Assembly: GCA_022834735.1 (NCBI GenBank)
Contig: BQKD01000001.1
Location: 1,837,659 to 1,901,658 of the forward strand
Direction of reading: 5' to 3'
Source of the DNA: Erysipelotrichaceae bacterium OPF54
Lineage (GTDB): Bacteria > Bacillota_I > Bacilli_A > Erysipelotrichales > Erysipelotrichaceae
Length of the DNA stretch: 64,000 nucleotides
Translations under genes and position numbers: made by a program
Shown here: positions 59,446 through 64,000 of the stretch, one piece after another
How positions within the stretch are numbered: the first letter of the stretch is position 1
Layout of the letters: each line of letters starts with the position of its first letter
The notes under the pieces: model-generated
What the model was told of the DNA's origin: nothing
Databases searched by the model: none
Seen by the model: the letters and a program-made list of their open reading frames with translations, nothing else

Positions 59446-61872
59446 TTATATGGTTTCTTCCGGCTCTTCCAAAGTATTTTGCACGAGCACTTCCCTCGGC
59501 TTGCTTCCGTTTGCCGGTCCGATCACGCCCGCATCTTCCAGCACATCCATGAGCCGCGCAGCGCGCGAATAGCCAATCGAGAACTTGCGCTGTATCAGAG
59601 AGGTAGACGCTTTTCTTGTCGTGATCACAAAATGCTTCACTTCGTTATACAAAGGATCAGAGCTTTCGTCTGCCACCTCGCGGCCCTGGCTCTGCAGATC
59701 CTTGAGCAGGACGAACGAGTCGTCATATTGCGGTCTTGCCTGGGATTTAACATAAGACGCGATCCGGTTTACTTCATTGTCTTTGATAAATACGCCTTGT
59801 ACGCGGCGAGGCGAATTCTCGCCGTTAGGCAGATACAGCATATCGCCATAGCCAAGCAGACGCTCAGCACCTGCCTGATCCAGGATCGTTCTCGAGTCGA
59901 CCTGCGATGCGACCGCAAACGCGATCCGGCTTGGGATGTTCGATTTGATGACGCCGGTGATCACGTCGACGCTTGGTCTCTGCGTCGCGACGATCAGCAC
60001 GATTCCTGCTGCCCGGGCAAGCTGTGTAATGCGCTGAATGGATTGTTCCACTTCTTTGGCAGCAACGAGCATCAGATCGGCAAGCTCATCGATGATGACA
60101 ACGATCTTTGGAAGCTCCTGCAGATTTTCTTCCGGATGTTCTCTGGCATATTCGTTGTAGGACGCGATATTTCTTACGCCCGTCGTTTCAAAAAGATCAT
60201 AGCGGGCGTCCATCATCTGCACGACGACCTTGAGCGCTTTGTTGGCCAGATCCCCATCTGTAATGACTGGCGCGAGCAGATGCGGAACATCGTTATACGG
60301 AGTAAATTCGACTTTCTTAGGGTCGATCAGGATCAGTTTCACCTCATCCGGTCTTGTCCGCATGAGCAATGAACAAATGATCGTATTGACGCATACGGAT
60401 TTTCCCGAGCCGGTCGCTCCGGCAATGAGAAGGTGCGGCATCCGGTCGAGCTGTCCGTACACATTATCGCCCATCAGATCTTTTCCGAGCGCAAAAAGGA
60501 GCTTCTGCCCTGCGCGCGAGCTGGAAATACTGCTCATCAGATCTTTCATCTGTACCGGCGTCTTATCGATATTCGGGATCTCGATCCCTACGGCATTTTT
60601 CCCCGGGATCGGAGCCTCGATCCGGATATCGGTGGCTGCCAGAGCCATTTTGATATCATCCTGCAATCCGGATATTTTGGATACGCGTACGCCAAGCTCC
60701 GGTTTGATCTCAAATTTCGTAACAGACGGTCCGATATGAATTTCTTTCAGGTCTGCTTTGACATTGAATTCTTCAAGGATCTCGATCAGTTTCTGTCCCT
60801 GCACTTTGGCTGCCTGCATATTGTTGGACATTCTTGAAGGATTTTTTACTTCATCAAGAAGCGAAAGCGGAGGCAGCTCGTATGGAGCACTGGAATCGGT
60901 CATGACAGGAACCGCTTCCTTGCGCGGCGCGGCAGATTCCTTTGGAGCCGGTTCGCTCTTTTTTGCTTTTTTCGGCTTTTCGGCCGGCTTTTGCTGCGTG
61001 CTGTCATGAATAAGCACGTCATCCATAAGAGCCTGTGCCGTCTTTTCCTTTTTCGTATCTTGTTTTTCCGGTGCTGTTTCATCGGCGCTCAGCATACCGA
61101 GCATCGTGGCCTTCTTTTCCGGTTTCTGCTTTTTCTTTTTTGCCGGTTTTTCGTACATGGAGGACGCATCAATGATATGGAACGGACTTTTTTTCGGCTC
61201 CTCTTTTTCAAAGTCGTCAAACACCTCATCAAACAGATCATCGTATTCATCCTGCTCTTTTTTTGTTCTTCTTTTAGGCAGGCTGATCTGCTGCGGATGA
61301 TCCGCAAACCATGAATAGCTCAGCATGACCAGGCCGATGATCAGACAGATCCCGGCAATCAGGTAGGATCCGGTCACATCGAACATGCTGCGGGTCGTGC
61401 CGCTCAGCAAGGCTCCGATCAATCCGCAGCCATAGGATGCGCGTCTGGTCAGGATCGGCCATACATCCATCGTGATCTTCTGCAGTCCGTACCACGGGTT
61501 GTGCGCTTCAAATTCGCGGCATCCTTCATAGATCAGAACAGCCGCTGCAATAAAGACTGTTCCGGCAATGAACCGCAGCGGGATCTTCTTCTTATGATTG
61601 TTCCAGATGACCCAGACACAGTAAATGATGCCGAGCATCAGGACCGGATAAGCCAGTATGCCCGCAAAGAAGGCGATCACATGAAATATAAACTGGCCGA
61701 CTACGCCTAATTTAAAGGCTGCCAGCATAAAGGCGCAGATCACACAAAGCAGAAAGCACAAACGGAACAGTCTGGATTTCTGCCAGTACGTTTGTGCTTT
61801 TTTTGTTGCTGAGGCGGATTTTCGGGCAGTTGTTTTTTTTCGTGTCTGTGTTCGTTTTTTTGCAGCTGCCAT
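59446..61872 (-). CDS. ftsK: FtsK/SpoIIIE DNA translocase
   Basis: This 808-residue membrane-anchored ATPase pumps chromosomal DNA through the closing septum. The N-terminal part has four or five membrane helices (residues about 35-200), then a Lys/Glu/Pro-rich linker (about 220-345). The motor domain has GATGSGKSVC (Walker A, about 480) and VVIIDELADLM (Walker B). LLGYGDMLYLPNG and QRKFSIGYSRAARLMDVLED mark the C-terminal gamma domain, which reads orienting sequences. It is full length. Its start lies 18 nt after the RNase J-like gene on the same strand. Confidence 0.95.
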   Translation of the reverse strand: MAAAKKRTQTRKKTTARKSASATKKAQTYWQKSRLFRLCFLLCVICAFMLAAFKLGVVGQFIFHVIAFFAGILAYPVLMLGIIYCVWVIWNNHKKKIPLRFIAGTVFIAAAVLIYEGCREFEAHNPWYGLQKITMDVWPILTRRASYGCGLIGALLSGTTRSMFDVTGSYLIAGICLIIGLVMLSYSWFADHPQQISLPKRRTKKEQDEYDDLFDEVFDDFEKEEPKKSPFHIIDASSMYEKPAKKKKQKPEKKATMLGMLSADETAPEKQDTKKEKTAQALMDDVLIHDSTQQKPAEKPKKAKKSEPAPKESAAPRKEAVPVMTDSSAPYELPPLSLLDEVKNPSRMSNNMQAAKVQGQKLIEILEEFNVKADLKEIHIGPSVTKFEIKPELGVRVSKISGLQDDIKMALAATDIRIEAPIPGKNAVGIEIPNIDKTPVQMKDLMSSISSSRAGQKLLFALGKDLMGDNVYGQLDRMPHLLIAGATGSGKSVCVNTIICSLLMRTRPDEVKLILIDPKKVEFTPYNDVPHLLAPVITDGDLANKALKVVVQMMDARYDLFETTGVRNIASYNEYAREHPEENLQELPKIVVIIDELADLMLVAAKEVEQSIQRITQLARAAGIVLIVATQRPSVDVITGVIKSNIPSRIAFAVASQVDSRTILDQAGAERLLGYGDMLYLPNGENSPRRVQGVFIKDNEVNRIASYVKSQARPQYDDSFVLLKDLQSQGREVADESSDPLYNEVKHFVITTRKASTSLIQRKFSIGYSRAARLMDVLEDAGVIGPANGSKPREVLVQNTLEEPEETI

Positions 61873-61890
61873 AATTCACTCTCTTTCTTT

Positions 61891-63573
61891 CTATTGATTG
61901 ATTTCCAGGATCACAGGAAGGACCATCGGACGCTTCGCTGTCTGCTTGAACAGATACTTGGCCACTTTGTCCCTGATTTCCTGCCTGGTTTCCAGGTTGT
62001 CATAGGATTTATTCTTCACATTTTCGCAGATCGTTTCTTCCATGATCTTTGCGACATCGCTTGTAATGTATTCTGAATCTTTTAAATAGATCAGTCCGCG
62101 GGACTGCACATCCGGTCCGTTAATGATCTTTTTCGTTTTCGCATCAATGCCAATGGCCAGGATCATTACGCCATCGGTAGACAGGATCTCACGATCCTTC
62201 AATACGACGCCTGCCATATCCCAGTTTTCCTTGCCGTCGATCAAAGTATCATGCAGCTGCATTTCCATTTTCGTGGAAACGAGTTTTTTATCATCGAATT
62301 CGGCAACCTGTCCGTTATCGAGAATAATGATATTTTCAGGCGGAATGCCCATTTCCTCGGCAATGACAGCATTGGCGCACAGCATGCGGTATTCTCCTTT
62401 GACCGGAATATAGTATTTCGGACGGGTCAGAAAGATCATCATCTTCAGATCTTCTCGGGACGGGTGCATGCTAAGGATGTTTTTGTCAAGGATCTGGAGG
62501 CGCCCTCCGCGCTTGTAAATATCGTTTTCCATATTTTTGAACACTTTTTCGACGCCAGGAATGATCGGGGTCGCGATCACGATCAGATCTTCCGGCCGGA
62601 TATCAATATTGTCGACTTCATTGTTGGCAATATTCGACATCAGCGTGAACAGCGGACGTCCCTGGCCGCTGATCAGCACGACCACGTCCTTGATCTTGTC
62701 GATATCCGCTACGCTGGCCAGAATATGGTCAGGGATCTTGAATCCGATCTGTTTGAGTCCATTCACCCGTTCCTGCAGTTCTTTCGTATAAAGAACAAGC
62801 TTGCGGTTATGGGCAATGCAGCAGTTGATGATTTCCTGGATCCGGTATACGGACTGCGTATACACGCTGACAAAGATCCGGGTATCGTGATTCAGGTCGA
62901 GGATCTGATCAAAATTTTTCGTGACCCGATGATTCGGGGATGTATGTCCGGCACGCTCCGCCCCTTTGCTTTCCTGCATCAGGACCAGCACACCTTCCTT
63001 GCCAAGCTTCGCCCCGATCGTAATGTTTCCGCGGTAGTTGTCATCCAGGTTGCTGTAGTCTTCGATGAATTCTCCTGAATATACGACATATCCCTGGGTG
63101 GTCGAAATAGCTACGCCAAACGCTCCCGGATAGGCGTGGGTGATCGGGAAGAATAACACTTTCCGCTTTGCGATCCGCTTCTGATCGTGACGTTTTACGA
63201 TATTCACGCGGATCCCGCTGATTTTTTCTTTTTTCAGCATTCGCGTGATTTCTTTTGCCGCCAGAGGGGATGTGTAAATGTCCGCTTTGATCTGTTTGAG
63301 CAGATGCGGCAGCGCCCCCATGACATCATCGTGACCATGGGTAATGATAATGCCGGCAATATCGTTTTTATGCTCGATCAGATACGAGAAATCCTGAATG
63401 ATATATTCGATTCCAAGGGATTCCTTTGCGTCCGGGAATTTCAGGCCCGCTTCGATAATGAAGATCTTTCCATCCACTTCAACGCACATCATATTTTTTC
63501 CGTCTTCGTCAAGACCTCCAAGCATAAAGATCCGGACTTTTTCTTTTTTAGGTTCCGGTTTATTTTCGCTCAT
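61891..63573 (-). CDS. Ribonuclease J-family protein, J2-like with degenerate metal site
   Basis: This 560-residue protein has the full RNase J layout: metallo-beta-lactamase and beta-CASP domains and a C-terminal domain ending RPMVLPVILEINQ. RNase J trims RNA from the 5' end in Firmicutes. The metal site is altered: the motif HGHxDH reads HGHDDV (Val84), the usual HTGDF reads YSGEF, and the DST motif reads ESK. Such changes resemble the weak partner RNase J2, which works bound to J1. So this is probably rnjB rather than the main enzyme, and an active J1 should be encoded elsewhere. GAGGAGG precedes the ATG. ftsK follows 18 nt downstream. Confidence 0.85.
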   Translation of the reverse strand: MSENKPEPKKEKVRIFMLGGLDEDGKNMMCVEVDGKIFIIEAGLKFPDAKESLGIEYIIQDFSYLIEHKNDIAGIIITHGHDDVMGALPHLLKQIKADIYTSPLAAKEITRMLKKEKISGIRVNIVKRHDQKRIAKRKVLFFPITHAYPGAFGVAISTTQGYVVYSGEFIEDYSNLDDNYRGNITIGAKLGKEGVLVLMQESKGAERAGHTSPNHRVTKNFDQILDLNHDTRIFVSVYTQSVYRIQEIINCCIAHNRKLVLYTKELQERVNGLKQIGFKIPDHILASVADIDKIKDVVVLISGQGRPLFTLMSNIANNEVDNIDIRPEDLIVIATPIIPGVEKVFKNMENDIYKRGGRLQILDKNILSMHPSREDLKMMIFLTRPKYYIPVKGEYRMLCANAVIAEEMGIPPENIIILDNGQVAEFDDKKLVSTKMEMQLHDTLIDGKENWDMAGVVLKDREILSTDGVMILAIGIDAKTKKIINGPDVQSRGLIYLKDSEYITSDVAKIMEETICENVKNKSYDNLETRQEIRDKVAKYLFKQTAKRPMVLPVILEINQ

Positions 63574-63619
63574 AATACCTCCTCTTGTTTTATTGATATA
63601 TTTTTTTCATTATATCACA

Positions 63620-64000
63620 CTACACAGCTTTCCCATCAAGCGAGAATGTTTTTGCGTCTGTGATCATTACATCAACAAAATCGCCTGGCTTGATATTTTC
63701 GCCCGTAAAATTAACGAGCTTGTTTGTTTCCGTATACCCTGAATACACATGATCGTTGCGCTTGCTTGCGCCATCGACAAGCACTGTGACTTTCTTGCCG
63801 ATATATGCCTTGTTTTTTTCGAGCGCATATTTATTCCATTCCTCGTTGAGCCGGTACAGCCGTTCATGCTTGGTCTGCTCATCGATCCCGTCTTCCATTT
63901 TGGCAGCCGGCGTACCAGGACGCGGAGAATAGATGAATGTAAACGCATTGTCAAACTGGCATTCTTTAACGAGCTCCAGCGTATGTTCGAACGCTTCGTC
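63620..64000 (-). CDS. miaB: MiaB tRNA methylthiotransferase, C-terminal part (runs off the window)
   Basis: This is the last 126 codons of a radical-SAM tRNA methylthiotransferase that adds the methylthio group to N6-isopentenyladenosine in tRNAs. The open frame enters from beyond 64000 with LELVKECQFDNAFTFIYSPR and PGTPAAKMED, the hallmark of MiaB, followed by a TRAM RNA-binding domain (IGKKVTVLVDG, VYSGYTETNKLVNF, GDFVDVMITDA) to the stop at 63620. The catalytic half lies outside the window. The RNase J-like gene follows 46 nt later on the same strand. Confidence 0.92.
   Translation of the reverse strand, partial: DEAFEHTLELVKECQFDNAFTFIYSPRPGTPAAKMEDGIDEQTKHERLYRLNEEWNKYALEKNKAYIGKKVTVLVDGASKRNDHVYSGYTETNKLVNFTGENIKPGDFVDVMITDAKTFSLDGKAV

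Noticed and set aside
1-64000. CRISPR array or restriction-modification system
   Set aside because: No regularly spaced repeats and no cas, methyltransferase or restriction genes were found.

Overview
This is a chromosomal window from a low-to-moderate GC Gram-positive bacterium. The gene content and protein style suggest an Erysipelotrichales-type Firmicute: a YneF-family protein, a ParE/ParC pair, PlsY, ComK, an RNase J relative, an XpaC/TelA pair, GLUG-repeat surface proteins with NTG-type sorting signals, and a DHHW/MBOAT/DUF4358 locus. The order-level assignment is inference. Most genes lie on the minus strand.

Region by region: (1) About 0-16 kb is an accessory region that is visibly more AT-rich over its first 10 kb. 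It holds two very large GLUG-repeat, sortase-type surface proteins, a small lipoprotein, a lipoprotein gene split by one nonsense codon, an orphan ribbon-helix-helix gene, a third surface paralogue decayed by several lesions, a PD-(D/E)XK transposase-type nuclease with a duplicated tail, a CPA2 cation/proton antiporter and a decayed P-loop kinase. (2) About 16-25 kb carries a secreted nuclease, nagA, a YitT protein, an RsmF-type rRNA methyltransferase, an M23 peptidase, an O-antigen-ligase-like protein, tRNA-Thr and a coiled-coil membrane protein. (3) About 25-32 kb is an envelope O-acylation locus (SGNH hydrolase, DUF4358 protein, MBOAT acyltransferase, DHHW protein). Its MBOAT gene is cut in two by a complete 3.3-kb transposon with an 8-bp target duplication. 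(4) About 32-40 kb holds tRNA-Leu, a small protein, a serine beta-lactamase-like hydrolase, a FUSC-family protein, and xpaC and telA separated by an intact IS66 element with an 8-bp target duplication. (5) About 40-53 kb has a three-gene ABC importer of the TrpXYZ type, DUF4317 and GNAT proteins, a secreted propeller-like protein, a metallophosphoesterase/gamma-carbonic-anhydrase/GT51 operon, a two-component system, lgt, yneF and an EamA exporter. (6) About 53-64 kb is core: parC, parE, plsY, comK, ridA, ftsK/spoIIIE, an RNase J2-like gene and the 3' end of miaB.

The most notable observations are: the transposon with zinc-ribbon/HTH, DDE and AAA+ genes and its precise disruption of an O-acylation gene; a recurring promoter layout in which a -10 hexamer sits only 6-7 nt before the ATG of genes lacking a Shine-Dalgarno sequence (candidate leaderless mRNAs); an isoleucine at the key quinolone position of ParC; an RNase J relative missing metal ligands; and a tandem SDNNFG-motif domain shared by the surface proteins. 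Coordinates, repeats and motifs were read by eye from the sequence. Family names come from recognised motifs, not from database searches.
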